Source: an uncultured bacterium
Lineage (GTDB): Bacteria; Bacillota; Clostridia; Lachnospirales; Lachnospiraceae
Assembly (NCBI GenBank): GCA_905215155.1
Contig: CAJMPJ010000011.1
Span: 1-64,000, forward strand
Reading direction: 5' to 3'
DNA: 64,000 nt
Shown: piece by piece, positions 16,374 through 24,985 of the stretch
Layout: the number at the start of each line of letters is the position of its first letter
Position numbering within the stretch: the first letter of the stretch is position 1
The notes under the pieces: model-generated
Database searches by the model: none
What the model saw: only the letters and a program-made list of their open reading frames with translations
What the model was told of the DNA's origin: nothing
Program-made: the position numbers and the translations under genes

Positions 16374-17660
16374 ATGAATTACATCAAGCAGTTAGATTCA
16401 CTGATCGCAGCATCCGTTTCTCCTTACCACTGCATCATGGCAGCCTCTAAACAGCTGTCATCCGCCGGTTTTCAAAAACTGCCGCTGGCAGCCCCCTGGA
16501 AGCTGCAAAAAGGAGAATCCTATTATATAAACGTATTTGATTCCACCCTGATCGCGTTCCGCGTCGGAGAAGAACTGGGCGACGCACCAGCCCTTCGTCT
16601 GGCCGCCTCCCACACCGACTGGCCATGCTTAAAGGTAAAGCCTTACCCGGAAGTCACCTCCCTTGACTATGGAAAGCTAAACGTGGAGGTTTACGGAGGG
16701 CCGCTCCTTGGCACATGGTTTGACCGCCCTCTGTCCATGGCTGGAAAAGTATCTGTTTTGGGTCCCTCTCTGATGGAACCAAAGACCGTATTCGTTGATT
16801 TTGCCCGTCCGCTCCTTACCATTCCAAACCTGGCCATTCACATGAACCGGACTGCCAATGACGGGTTCGCCATCAATGCCCAGGTGGATATGCTTCCTCT
16901 CATTACCAGAATCACAGAAAAATTAAGCCGCGAAGACTTTTTCTTAGATGCACTTGCCAGGGAAGCGGGTGTAAAAAAAGAAGACATCCTGGACTATGAA
17001 ATCTATATTTACAACTGTGAATCCGGCAGTCTGCTGGGCTTGCAGGAGGAATTTTATTCCGCGCCCAGGCTGGATAACATTACCTCTGTACAGGCTTGTT
17101 TGAGCGGTATTATAAACAGTACCTGCCAAACAGGCATTCATGCCATAGCCCTTTACGACAACGAAGAAATCGGAAGCCATACCAAGCAGGGAGCAGCGTC
17201 CGCGCTGACAGAGCATATTTTTGAAAAAGCCTTTCTATCTCTCGGTTATACCAGAGAAGCATTTTTAAACGGCCTTTTAAGCGGTTTCCTCCTGTCCATG
17301 GACGTGGCTCATGCCATTCACCCAAACCATGGGGAAAAATGCGACATTAAAAATCAGATCCTTATGGGAGACGGCGTCGCCATAAAGCTTGCCTCCAGTC
17401 AGGCTTATGCCACCGATGCCGCCAGTACCGCAGTCATTGAAGGCATCTGCAGGGACAGCAGGATCCCTTACAGAAAGTTTTCAAACCGTTCCGATGTAAG
17501 AGGCGGTTCCACCCTTGGTAGTATTTCCTCCGCCTTTTTGACCATGCGCACCGTTGACGTAGGCGTGCCTATTCTTGCCATGCACTCCGCAAGAGAGGTA
17601 ATGGGCGCAGCCGATCAGGAAGCCCTTGTAAAACTGGCAGAAGCATTTTTCCAGGCGTAA
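16374..17660 (+). CDS. M18 family aminopeptidase
   Basis: This 428-residue zinc aminopeptidase has the first metal motif ASHTDWPCLKVKP, the catalytic Glu in ALYDNEEIGSHTKQGA and a late MDVAHAIHPNH histidine block. The family removes acidic or neutral N-terminal residues from peptides in the cytoplasm. Length and order match M18 enzymes. The start is ATG 16374, seven bases after AAGAGG. A TATAAT at 16312-16317 is a likely -10. It is a single gene closed by a strong hairpin. Confidence 0.9.
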   Translation: MNYIKQLDSLIAASVSPYHCIMAASKQLSSAGFQKLPLAAPWKLQKGESYYINVFDSTLIAFRVGEELGDAPALRLAASHTDWPCLKVKPYPEVTSLDYGKLNVEVYGGPLLGTWFDRPLSMAGKVSVLGPSLMEPKTVFVDFARPLLTIPNLAIHMNRTANDGFAINAQVDMLPLITRITEKLSREDFFLDALAREAGVKKEDILDYEIYIYNCESGSLLGLQEEFYSAPRLDNITSVQACLSGIINSTCQTGIHAIALYDNEEIGSHTKQGAASALTEHIFEKAFLSLGYTREAFLNGLLSGFLLSMDVAHAIHPNHGEKCDIKNQILMGDGVAIKLASSQAYATDAASTAVIEGICRDSRIPYRKFSNRSDVRGGSTLGSISSAFLTMRTVDVGVPILAMHSAREVMGAADQEALVKLAEAFFQA

Positions 17661-17723
17661 GCATTTTACAAACGTAAGGTTTTATAATTATAAGTCTGCC
17701 CCTATACTATTGATAAGAATTAT

Positions 17724-17772
17724 AAAAGATGCCGCAGCGTGATTTTACGAAATCACTTTGCGGCATCTTTTT
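17724..17772. terminator. Intrinsic terminator, bidirectional
   Basis: AAAAGATGCCGCA and TGCGGCATCTTTT pair, with an inner GTGATTT/AAATCAC stem. It separates the M18 gene from the convergent small membrane protein gene, whose stop codon overlaps the end of the hairpin. Confidence 0.88.
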
Positions 17773-18025
17773 ATGAATCCTGATTCTGTTCCTGCATGGT
17801 TTCCGGCACCACTTCCCGGCTGGATTCCAGAGGCTGGCCGGAAGGTTTACTCCCTTCCCAGTACCGGTATCCGTACACTCCCCCGGTGGTCACAGAAACA
17901 AACAGAATCAGTATAAATACAAACGTCAAAAATCCCATGAACCTTTCATGTCCACGGCTTTCTCTGCGCCTTCGGCTCCGGCTTCGGGTTTTGATCCGGC
18001 TCGTATCTCTCTGTCTCATTTGCAT
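17771..18025 (-). CDS. Small Arg-rich single-pass membrane protein
   Basis: This 84-residue protein has an N-terminal stretch of about 30 residues very rich in Arg and Ser, one membrane segment (about residues 31-50) and a short polar C-terminus with Gln and Glu. The positive-inside rule puts the Arg-rich part in the cytoplasm. No family is recognised. The start is ATG 18025 after AAAGGA. A longer start would overlap the upstream foldase gene by about 30 bases. It is the last gene of a run that includes the foldase, HAD and Maf genes, so it may assist at the membrane. Confidence 0.6.
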   Translation of the reverse strand: MQMRQRDTSRIKTRSRSRRRRESRGHERFMGFLTFVFILILFVSVTTGGVYGYRYWEGSKPSGQPLESSREVVPETMQEQNQDS

Positions 18026-18047
18026 TCTGCCCTGTCCTTTCCTTTTA

Positions 18048-19016
18048 TCATTCATTAAAATACTTTTTATAAATTTCAAAAAAGTTGGTGGTGGTGGTTT
18101 TATCCTCTTTTGAGAATTTCACATTCTTCCAGATTTCATTGCTGAACGTAACCGGATTTTCTTGCTTAAACTTGGAATAGATCTGGTCAAAGGCTTCTTT
18201 TTTCCGTTTTTTATATAATCCGGTCTTTCTTTCCTGGGTGGCTTTTTCATCATAATCATTAACACATTTGATGATGTAATACGTTCCATTTTCTTCCACA
18301 ACCGGGCTGATCTCTTCTGCCAGAAGGGCAAAAGCCGCATCTTCATAGGGGCCTGGTGCCTCTCCCCTGCCGATATGGCGTTCTATCACAGTCTCTTTTG
18401 AATACTCTCTTGCCAGGGCTTTAAAATCGGCTCCCTCTTCGGTTGCCTTTAAACGTACCTCTTCTGCCTCTGCCGGATCTGCCAGAACGATCTGGTCCAC
18501 GGTGATCACCTTTGCTTCACTGTCGCTGATCTCCAGATTCATATCCTTTGTCAGCTCCGTTACTACCTTATTAGACAGAAAATATTCTTCATACATGGTT
18601 TTGACATCCTCCTTTGTCACCCCCATATAAGCAATATCATCTTTTGTCAAAGAGGCGAAGTATTCATCCGATGCTTTCCGTACTTTTTCCTTTTCGCCGC
18701 TGGTCAAAGTCACACCCTTTTCTTTCGCCAAAAGATTCATCATTTTCATTTCCTTGAGAAATTCTTTCACCTGATCCAGCAGATAGCTTTCAAAATTCCG
18801 GCCTCCCGGTAGCTCCACGCCCCAGATCTGGTTGGTATATATCTTCTGATACCGGTTCCGTTCCGTAGCAACGATGATCATGGACTGAGGCAGGGTATAT
18901 GCTTTGGTTTCCGTAATCTCAGAAACAATGGGGATTTCGGCCTTACAGCCGGTCAGCAGCGCCATTACAGCTGCAGCCGCCAATAAGAGATTTCTCCCAT
19001 GTCTTATTTGAACTTT
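18048..19016 (-). CDS. Peptidyl-prolyl isomerase lipoprotein, PrsA-like
   Basis: This 322-residue predicted lipoprotein has a basic N-terminus, a hydrophobic stretch and the lipobox LLTGC at about residue 25. A SurA/PrsA-type helical region follows, then a parvulin domain (about residues 170-255, starting VDQIVLADPAEAEEV). It should fold secreted proteins outside the membrane. The parvulin motif is somewhat divergent. The start is GTG 19016 after GAGGGGAG; an ATG at 19037 is too close to the upstream stop. It sits two bases after the HAD gene region and is probably in one operon with it. Confidence 0.82.
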   Translation of the reverse strand, partial: KVQIRHGRNLLLAAAAVMALLTGCKAEIPIVSEITETKAYTLPQSMIIVATERNRYQKIYTNQIWGVELPGGRNFESYLLDQVKEFLKEMKMMNLLAKEKGVTLTSGEKEKVRKASDEYFASLTKDDIAYMGVTKEDVKTMYEEYFLSNKVVTELTKDMNLEISDSEAKVITVDQIVLADPAEAEEVRLKATEEGADFKALAREYSKETVIERHIGRGEAPGPYEDAAFALLAEEISPVVEENGTYYIIKCVNDYDEKATQERKTGLYKKRKKEAFDQIYSKFKQENPVTFSNEIWKNVKFSKEDKTTTTNFFEIYKKYFNE

Positions 19017-19038
19017 CACGAACTCCCCTCTTTCCATG

Positions 19039-19824
19039 CTACAAAAGCAGCTTCAGTATTTTTAAAACTCCGTCATTGACATTTAAATCTGCCTGGAATC
19101 TTGCCGCATCCTTCACTTCTTTTCTGGCATTTCCCACTGCATAGCTGTAATAAGCCTGATGGAGCATTTCAATGTCATTGAGCTGATCTCCAAAGACCAT
19201 GGTCTCCTCCGGTTTCATTCCCAGACTGTCCTGGAGAAGTTTTACCGCCTGGCCCTTATTGATTCCCGGCTTCATACAGTCCATCCACATGTCGCCTGCG
19301 ATAGTTATCTTCAAACGATCGGAAAATTCCTCACGAAGATTTCTGGTATGGGACTCTACCTCTGATTTGCGGTACACGGAAACTTTTATAAATTCCGATT
19401 CTACCTTGGTTAAATCCTCCACACACTGGACCCGGAACTTGTAGCCGTTGATGAGCCAGTCCAAAAACTTCTCATTTTTGGTCTCCAGATATACAACATC
19501 CGGACCGCTGACCATAACGTCAAGTCCTTCTGTTTTGCGCACTTTCTCAACCATATCCATGACGATATGACGATCAATGGGATTGATAAACAGATTTCTT
19601 CCGTGACAGCCAACATAAGCCCCATTGTCAGACAGATAAAATATCTTTTCTTTGATCGGGTCGAATATGGATTCAATGCTGGCCCACTGGCGTCCGCTTG
19701 CTGCTGCAAACTGGATCCCCCTGGCCCGAAGCTTTAAAATCACATCAAAAAGCTCCGGATTCACTTTATTGCTTCCATCCGGTACCAGAGTTCCGTCAAT
19801 ATCCGATGCAATCAGTTTAATCAT
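19039..19824 (-). CDS. Cof-type HAD hydrolase
   Basis: This 261-residue HAD phosphatase has motif I IASDIDGTLV, motif II AAASGR, and motif IV FGDQLNDIEML, with the C2B cap typical of the Cof subfamily. Such enzymes dephosphorylate sugar phosphates or FMN; the substrate cannot be deduced. The start is ATG 19824 after GAGGAGAA, overlapping the end of maf by eight bases, which indicates translational coupling. Confidence 0.88.
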   Translation of the reverse strand: MIKLIASDIDGTLVPDGSNKVNPELFDVILKLRARGIQFAAASGRQWASIESIFDPIKEKIFYLSDNGAYVGCHGRNLFINPIDRHIVMDMVEKVRKTEGLDVMVSGPDVVYLETKNEKFLDWLINGYKFRVQCVEDLTKVESEFIKVSVYRKSEVESHTRNLREEFSDRLKITIAGDMWMDCMKPGINKGQAVKLLQDSLGMKPEETMVFGDQLNDIEMLHQAYYSYAVGNARKEVKDAARFQADLNVNDGVLKILKLLL

Positions 19825-20416
19825 TGTTCTCCTCCTGTTCAAACATCTGCTTCAGCTCCTGGTATACTCTTCCTACCGGCAATCCTACTACATTATTATA
19901 ATCGCCGTCAATCCCTTTGATAAAAGCCGCGAATTTTCCCTGGATTCCGTATGCTCCTGCTTTGTCCATTGGCTCCTCATCGTCGGCATAGCGTTTGATC
20001 TCTTGTTCCGACATGGGATAAACGGAAACATCCGTCTTTTCCACAAAAGTCCTGACCGTACTGCCATTTTGTCCACAATAAATCAGGGTAACTCCTGTAT
20101 ATACCTGATGTGTCCTGCCCTCCAGCATGGAAATCATCCGGTAAGCATCTTCATGGCTGGCCGGTTTTCCAAGAATCTTCCCATCTGCAGCGACTACGGT
20201 ATCTGCACCGATGACGCAGGTTTTGCATCCCTGCCTGCCAGCCACGTCCCGGGCCTTCTGAAGGGAAAGTTCTCTTACAACCTCCTCCGGAACACTTGAG
20301 GTTATGACTTCTTCTATGGTGCTGGGAACAATCTCTGGAACGATCCCGATCTGAGATAAAAGTTCTTTTCTTCTTGGAGAAGCCGAAGCCAGTACAAGTT
20401 TTATCCTTTTGTCCAT
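19817..20416 (-). CDS. maf: Maf nucleoside triphosphate pyrophosphatase
   Basis: This 199-residue protein shows the Maf signature SASPRRKELL near the start, VIGADTVV in the middle and KAGAYGIQG towards the end. Maf hydrolyses non-canonical or pyrimidine nucleoside triphosphates to monophosphates. The pattern fits the dTTP/UTP-type YhdE group, although this is inference. The start is ATG 20416 after GGAAGG; an ATG two codons upstream is also possible. It is coupled to the following HAD gene. Confidence 0.9.
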   Translation of the reverse strand: MDKRIKLVLASASPRRKELLSQIGIVPEIVPSTIEEVITSSVPEEVVRELSLQKARDVAGRQGCKTCVIGADTVVAADGKILGKPASHEDAYRMISMLEGRTHQVYTGVTLIYCGQNGSTVRTFVEKTDVSVYPMSEQEIKRYADDEEPMDKAGAYGIQGKFAAFIKGIDGDYNNVVGLPVGRVYQELKQMFEQEENND

Positions 20417-20478
20417 ATGCATCCTTCCTGTTTTTAAACGAACAAATAAGCGGGACCCGAATCGAATCCCGCCATTCA

Positions 20479-21042
20479 TCAATATACTTTCAGACGTCCT
20501 ACTAATGTAGTATCGTCCTCTTCACAAGCAGACTTAAGCTGCAGCCTCATGGTATAGACAAAATCAGCTATATAAAATCCCAAAAGGCTTAATGCTACGG
20601 TACGCACCAGCTGCTCCGGAACAATTCCTGCAAGCTGTTCCACAAACCCATTGAGGAACCGGAAATAAAAAATTCCTAAAAATCCCCATGCAACAGTGCT
20701 TTCCAGACAGATAATCCCTTGATAGTTAAATGCCTTCCGGCTGTAATCCCACCAGAACGAACCAAACAGCTTGATCATCATACGCGCAGTAACCAGTTCC
20801 ATAAGAGTAGCCATGGCGGCTGATGCAAAATAAAGGAAAACCAGATTATCCGAAAGAGGTTTCAACAAAAACATGGCTCCCATAGCTCCAAATCCATATA
20901 TAATACAGAATGGTCCGTGTCCGAATCCTCGATTGATCACAAGCTTCTTATTCTCATAACTAAGTACAACACATTCAAGAAGGTATCCAAGAAAGCTGAA
21001 CAGGAAAAAGCATATGATCCTTTGATAAATCGACATACCCAT
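20479..21042 (-). CDS. Putative ABC transporter permease (CmpB-like membrane protein)
   Basis: This 187-residue integral membrane protein has about five hydrophobic segments and the motifs LGYLLE and GHGPFCIIYGFGA, which mark the clostridial ABC_trans_CmpB family. No ATPase partner lies nearby, so a transport role is unproven. GGAGGT precedes two possible starts (21042 and 21036); the spacing is short for the first and long for the second. It is on the same strand as maf, 60 bases upstream. Confidence 0.72.
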   Translation of the reverse strand: MGMSIYQRIICFFLFSFLGYLLECVVLSYENKKLVINRGFGHGPFCIIYGFGAMGAMFLLKPLSDNLVFLYFASAAMATLMELVTARMMIKLFGSFWWDYSRKAFNYQGIICLESTVAWGFLGIFYFRFLNGFVEQLAGIVPEQLVRTVALSLLGFYIADFVYTMRLQLKSACEEDDTTLVGRLKVY

Positions 21043-21147
21043 TTTACCTCCAAATTTGACAATTTTTGAACTTGTTAAAGTATAATATGGATATCTTAAG
21101 AAATCAAGGATTAATTTCTTACGATTCGTGGAAATATTTTTGTTTCA

Positions 21148-21606
21148 TTAATAAAATTGTCCCATGAAAATCGCAAGTAATATGCCGAGAAGTGCTCCCG
21201 CCGCTACCTGAAGCGGAGTGTGTCCCACATATTCTTTTAACGTTTCCTGAATCAACTCTCCTTTAAGCTTTAAAGGATTTTCCAGCAAGATGCTATTTAA
21301 CAATTTTGCCTGTCTTCCGGTTTCTCTCCGGACTCCCATGGCATCATACATAACGATCATGGAAAGAACAAAACATACCGCAAATTCAAAAGAACCGGCA
21401 CCATAGCGGTAACTGGCGGCGGTTGTCAGTGCACAAACCGTTGAGGAGTGGGAACTGGGCATTCCTCCCGATCCTACAAGCCTCTCCGGATTAAAGCTTC
21501 TGTTAAGGGCCAGGTCAATGAGGGTTTTTAATACCTGGGCTACCATCCACCCGGCAACCGCACTCATCAAAACCTGATTTCCTAGTATATCATCCCAATA
21601 TTTCAT
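21148..21606 (-). CDS. Divergent PAP2 family protein (DUF212, YuiD-like)
   Basis: This 152-residue membrane protein has the GGMPSSHSST motif, related to the phosphatase motif of PAP2 enzymes, and MYDAMGVRRETGRQA. These are the hallmarks of the YuiD/DUF212 family, suspected lipid phosphate phosphatases. Four or so hydrophobic segments are present. The start is ATG 21606 after GGAGG; an upstream in-frame ATG at 21642 overlaps the HD gene. It begins 13 bases after the HD gene stop. Confidence 0.85.
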   Translation of the reverse strand: MKYWDDILGNQVLMSAVAGWMVAQVLKTLIDLALNRSFNPERLVGSGGMPSSHSSTVCALTTAASYRYGAGSFEFAVCFVLSMIVMYDAMGVRRETGRQAKLLNSILLENPLKLKGELIQETLKEYVGHTPLQVAAGALLGILLAIFMGQFY

Positions 21607-21619
21607 GGTTTCCTCCATC

Positions 21620-22162
21620 TTATGCAGCGCTTTTCCAGCCAAAGCAAAATAAAATCCATCGTTTGAACCTGGCCACGGTTTCAGTCATACCGCAGACTTT
21701 ATCCGAATAAACAATCACCATTCCCTCTCTGCTTTTCGGGGGAACCGGGGTCAGCGGCCACATATGGCGCAGGATCATATCTTTTTCTTTTTCTGTTAAT
21801 TCAAAGTGTTTTACTGCGTTATTAAGCGCAGTTCTCGGATGAGTAAAACCATGGAAACGCTCCCCGGTTTCTTTGGCATGGGTATGCCAGTCATACAAAA
21901 ATAAATCATGAAGAAGACCGGCTCTGGCAACTTCACGATAGTCCCAGCCCAGCCTTCTGCAGATGCAGTAGCTCATATAAGATACTTTAATACAATGGAC
22001 CTTGCAGGTAGTATCTCCATGCTGCATAAAGTTATCCATGGACAGGAATACGGGGTGATCAATGATCCCCGCTACACAATCCATATACAACTGATCCTCA
22101 CTGTAATCCTCCCACTCTGCCCAGGAAAGATCTTTCTCCTGGGTGAAATGCATGCTTTTCAT
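21620..22162 (-). CDS. HD domain-containing phosphohydrolase
   Basis: This 180-residue soluble protein has spaced HD-fold residues: HCIKVSYMSYCICR, then GLLHDLFLYDWH, and later HMWPLTPVPP with a DKVCG segment. HD proteins hydrolyse phosphate esters of nucleotides, but the target is unknown. The ribosome site is poor (AGAGACGAG), and the gene follows glgA by 37 bases. Confidence 0.8.
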   Translation of the reverse strand: MKSMHFTQEKDLSWAEWEDYSEDQLYMDCVAGIIDHPVFLSMDNFMQHGDTTCKVHCIKVSYMSYCICRRLGWDYREVARAGLLHDLFLYDWHTHAKETGERFHGFTHPRTALNNAVKHFELTEKEKDMILRHMWPLTPVPPKSREGMVIVYSDKVCGMTETVARFKRWILFCFGWKSAA

Positions 22163-22199
22163 TCTTATTCACTCGTCTCTTTTCTGTAATGTCAGCAGC

Positions 22200-23645
22200 C
22201 TAGCAGCCGGTGATCCAATCATAAAGCTCCTCATACTTTCTGGCTGAGGCCTTCCATGAGTAGTCCTTTTTCATGGCCCGGTGTGTAAGCATATTCCACT
22301 CCTTCTTTTTATCATAGTATACACGCTGTGCATACCGTATCATGTCCAGCATCTCATGGGCATTATAATTAGAGAAAGAGAAGCCGGTTCCACTGTTCTC
22401 ATACTCATTATACGGTTCCACCGTGTCTTTTAAACCACCGGTCTCACGTACAATGGGTACGGCACCATAACGGAGTGCCATCAGCTGGCTCAATCCGCAT
22501 GGTTCAAATAAGGACGGCATAAGGAACGCATCACAGGCTGCATAGACCTTATGGGACATGGCCTCAGAATAATATATATTCGCTGAAACCTTATCCGGAT
22601 ACTTCCATGCATAATGACGGAACATGTTCTCGTAGCGCTCTTCCCCGGTGCCCAGTATTACTAACTGGATATGATCCTGACATAATTCATCAATCACGCA
22701 CTGGATCAAATCAAGTCCCTTTTGATCCGTAAGCCGGGAAACCACACCCACCATAAACATCTTCTCATCCTGGCACAAGCCCAGCTCTTTTTGAAGAGCC
22801 AGCTTATTCTCACCTTTTTTATCCGCAAAGTTGCCGGCGTGATAATTCTGTACGATGTATGTGTCCGTCTCCGGGTTAAATTCCTCATAATCAATCCCGT
22901 TCAATATGCCCCGTAAGCTGCCTTCTCTGGCACGCATCAGGCCGTCAAGCCCTTCTCCGTAAAACGGCAGCTTGATCTCCTGGGCATAGGTATCACTTAC
23001 GGTGGTAATGGCGTCTCCATAGACAATGCCGCCTTTTAATAAATTTCCGTCCTTATAAGCTTCTAATTTGTCCGGCGTAAAATAATAATCCGGCAGACAA
23101 GTCAGTCTCTGTATGGTTTTTAAATCCCATACGCCCTGAAATTTTAAGTTGTGGATTGTAAGCACCGACTTTATGCTGCGAAAAAATTCGCCTTCATGAA
23201 ACCGGTCCTTTAACAGAACAGGAATAAGAGCAGTCTGCCAGTCATGGCAGTGTATCACATCCGGCTGGAATCCGATGACCGGAAGTGAGGATAAAGCTGC
23301 TCTGGAAAAAAAGCAGAACTTTTCCAGATCATAGAAACCGTCTCCATATGGCCTGGAGCCGTTAAAATAGCCTTCATTATCAATGAAGTAAAAGGTGATA
23401 CCCTCGTAAACATACTGAAGAATCCCCACATACCTGCTCTGGTCCAGATAATCCATGTAGAAGTGGTTTTTATAAGTCATCTGGTTTCTCAGTGGTTCAT
23501 CAATACACAAATATTTGGGAATCATGACTCTTACATCAATAAACTCCTTATTGAAGTACTTGGGAAGGGAACCCACCACATCTGCAAGACCTCCGGTTTT
23601 GGCAAAGGGGACTGCCTCTGATGCAACGAAAAGTATCTTCTTCAT
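22200..23645 (-). CDS. glgA: Glycogen synthase (ADP-glucose type)
   Basis: This 481-residue GT5 enzyme has the N-terminal KTGGLADVVGSLPK loop that binds ADP-glucose, HCHDWQTALIP in the first domain and the GT-B motif LFEPCGLSQLMALRYG with ETGGLKDTV in the second. It extends alpha-1,4-glucan chains. Length matches GlgA of Firmicutes. No other glg gene is nearby. AGGGAGG precedes the ATG. Granulose (glycogen) is stored before sporulation in clostridia, so the position after spo0A is suggestive, though the genes have separate leaders. Confidence 0.93.
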   Translation of the reverse strand: MKKILFVASEAVPFAKTGGLADVVGSLPKYFNKEFIDVRVMIPKYLCIDEPLRNQMTYKNHFYMDYLDQSRYVGILQYVYEGITFYFIDNEGYFNGSRPYGDGFYDLEKFCFFSRAALSSLPVIGFQPDVIHCHDWQTALIPVLLKDRFHEGEFFRSIKSVLTIHNLKFQGVWDLKTIQRLTCLPDYYFTPDKLEAYKDGNLLKGGIVYGDAITTVSDTYAQEIKLPFYGEGLDGLMRAREGSLRGILNGIDYEEFNPETDTYIVQNYHAGNFADKKGENKLALQKELGLCQDEKMFMVGVVSRLTDQKGLDLIQCVIDELCQDHIQLVILGTGEERYENMFRHYAWKYPDKVSANIYYSEAMSHKVYAACDAFLMPSLFEPCGLSQLMALRYGAVPIVRETGGLKDTVEPYNEYENSGTGFSFSNYNAHEMLDMIRYAQRVYYDKKKEWNMLTHRAMKKDYSWKASARKYEELYDWITGC

Positions 23646-23754
23646 CCAAAAACCTCCCTTATCCTTTACGCCTTTTAAGGCGGTATCTGTTATTCTATAG
23701 TATACTTCATTTTAAGAAAATAAGGAAGACTCTTTCCTTTATATTTAGGAATGT

Positions 23755-24561
23755 TTAGGAAAGTTTTTTGTAATCCAGTCTTATTTTATCAGCAATCAAA
23801 GCTATAAATTCAGAATTTGTCGGTTTTCCTTTGCCGGTGCTTACCGTATAGCCGAACAAATCATTGATAGTATCCATCTTTCCTCTGCTCCATGCTACTT
23901 CTATGGCGTGGCGGATGGCACGTTCTACACGGCTTGGTGTGGTCTGATGTTTTTTCGCAATAGAGGGGTAGAGTATCTTGGTCACGGAGGTGAGCATCTC
24001 CTGATCCTGCACGGATATAACAATGGCATCCCGAAGGTACTGGTATCCTTTGATATGGGCAGGAATACCAATTTCATGGAGCATCTGGGTGACATCATTT
24101 TCTAAGTTCTGCTCCATATATTCAGTTTTATTGACATAAGGCTTCACCTTTTTCATTCCCTGCAGATTAGGGGCCTTTGTCTTTCTCTGTCCCACTCTTC
24201 GGACCTTATCGACGATAATTTCTTTGTTGAATGGTTTCATTATGTAATAATTTGCTCCCATACGGAACGCATCTTCGGTAATATTCTCGCTTCCTGCCGC
24301 AGTTACCATAATAAACGACGGAATCTTTGCAACAGAACCATTCCCCCGAACCCGTTCCATTACCGTTATTCCGTCCATCCTCGGCATAATTACATCCAAT
24401 AAGACAACATCGGGATTTGTTTTGAGAATCATGTTATAAGCATCTTCGCCATTATCTGCTCTTCCTACAACATGAAAATCCTCCTCTCCTTCCAGTATAT
24501 CATTCAGCAGATTTAATGTCTGCAGGTTATCATCCGCAATCGCAATACTGATTTCTGACAT
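23755..24561 (-). CDS. spo0A: Sporulation master regulator Spo0A
   Basis: This 268-residue response regulator has a receiver domain (IADDN near the N-terminus, phospho-acceptor Asp in [14 protein letters not shown] at about residue 56, and KPF) and the Spo0A C-terminal DNA-binding domain with [17 protein letters not shown]. Phosphorylated Spo0A binds TGTCGAA boxes and starts sporulation. The order spoIVB then spo0A is the conserved Firmicute arrangement. Two perfect 0A boxes lie in its upstream region. Confidence 0.97.
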   Translation of the reverse strand: MSEISIAIADDNLQTLNLLNDILEGEEDFHVVGRADNGEDAYNMILKTNPDVVLLDVIMPRMDGITVMERVRGNGSVAKIPSFIMVTAAGSENITEDAFRMGANYYIMKPFNKEIIVDKVRRVGQRKTKAPNLQGMKKVKPYVNKTEYMEQNLENDVTQMLHEIGIPAHIKGYQYLRDAIVISVQDQEMLTSVTKILYPSIAKKHQTTPSRVERAIRHAIEVAWSRGKMDTINDLFGYTVSTGKGKPTNSEFIALIADKIRLDYKKLS

Positions 24562-24661
24562 ATTGATACTCTCCTCCTGATTCTTAGATATAAATAAAAA
24601 CTAGTGTATAGCCATTATAATCTTGCCTCAGCTTTTGCCGCAATGTTATTCTATCGCATAT

Positions 24662-24724
24662 TTCGACAAATAAGGCTGAACGCCACCGAATTTCTGAATT
24701 TTTCTATTTTCTTTCTATGTCGAA
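24662..24724 (-). promoter_or_regulatory. Two 0A boxes upstream of spo0A
   Basis: TTCGACA at 24662-24668 is TGTCGAA on the spo0A coding strand. TGTCGAA at 24718-24724 is in the opposite orientation. Both match the 0A-box core exactly and lie 100 and 160 bases upstream of the start codon, so self-regulation by Spo0A is expected. Confidence 0.75.
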
Positions 24725-24925
24725 CTAAGATAAAACCTTTTTGTATATAGCTTCGTTTTCATTCCTCCAATTTTTGACATGTTGAAATTTGATGTTCCTT
24801 GTCGGCAAAAACATTCGGTCCTTTTTTAACCTCTGATTTCTATACTACCATATTCCACTTGCAAAGAAAAGTATCCGTCAAAAGAATCATGGATAAAATC
24901 ACATGCATTCCATAAAAGCCTTAGA

Positions 24926-24976
24926 AAGAAAAGGACGGAATTGTAAACTCACTTACAATCCTGTCCTTTTCTTTCC
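24926..24976 (-). terminator. Intrinsic terminator of the nusB-spoIVB operon
   Basis: AAAGGACGGAATTGTAA and TTACAATCCTGTCCTTT pair around a six-base loop, with A and T tracts outside. It closes the long operon ten bases after the spoIVB stop. Confidence 0.88.
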
Positions 24977-24985
24977 ATATTCCAT

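Larger units (their letters stand above)
24562..24985. other. 424-base spo0A upstream region
   Basis: No gene is seen. It holds the spoIVB terminator at its right end, two perfect 0A boxes, and TTTGACATGTTGAAA (24774-24788), which looks like two imperfect boxes head to head. I could not identify a convincing sigma-A or sigma-H promoter by eye. Confidence 0.7.

Noticed and set aside
24740..24800. Sigma-H promoter for spo0A (AGGAAT on the minus strand)
   Set aside because: No matching GAAT -10 at the right distance could be found.
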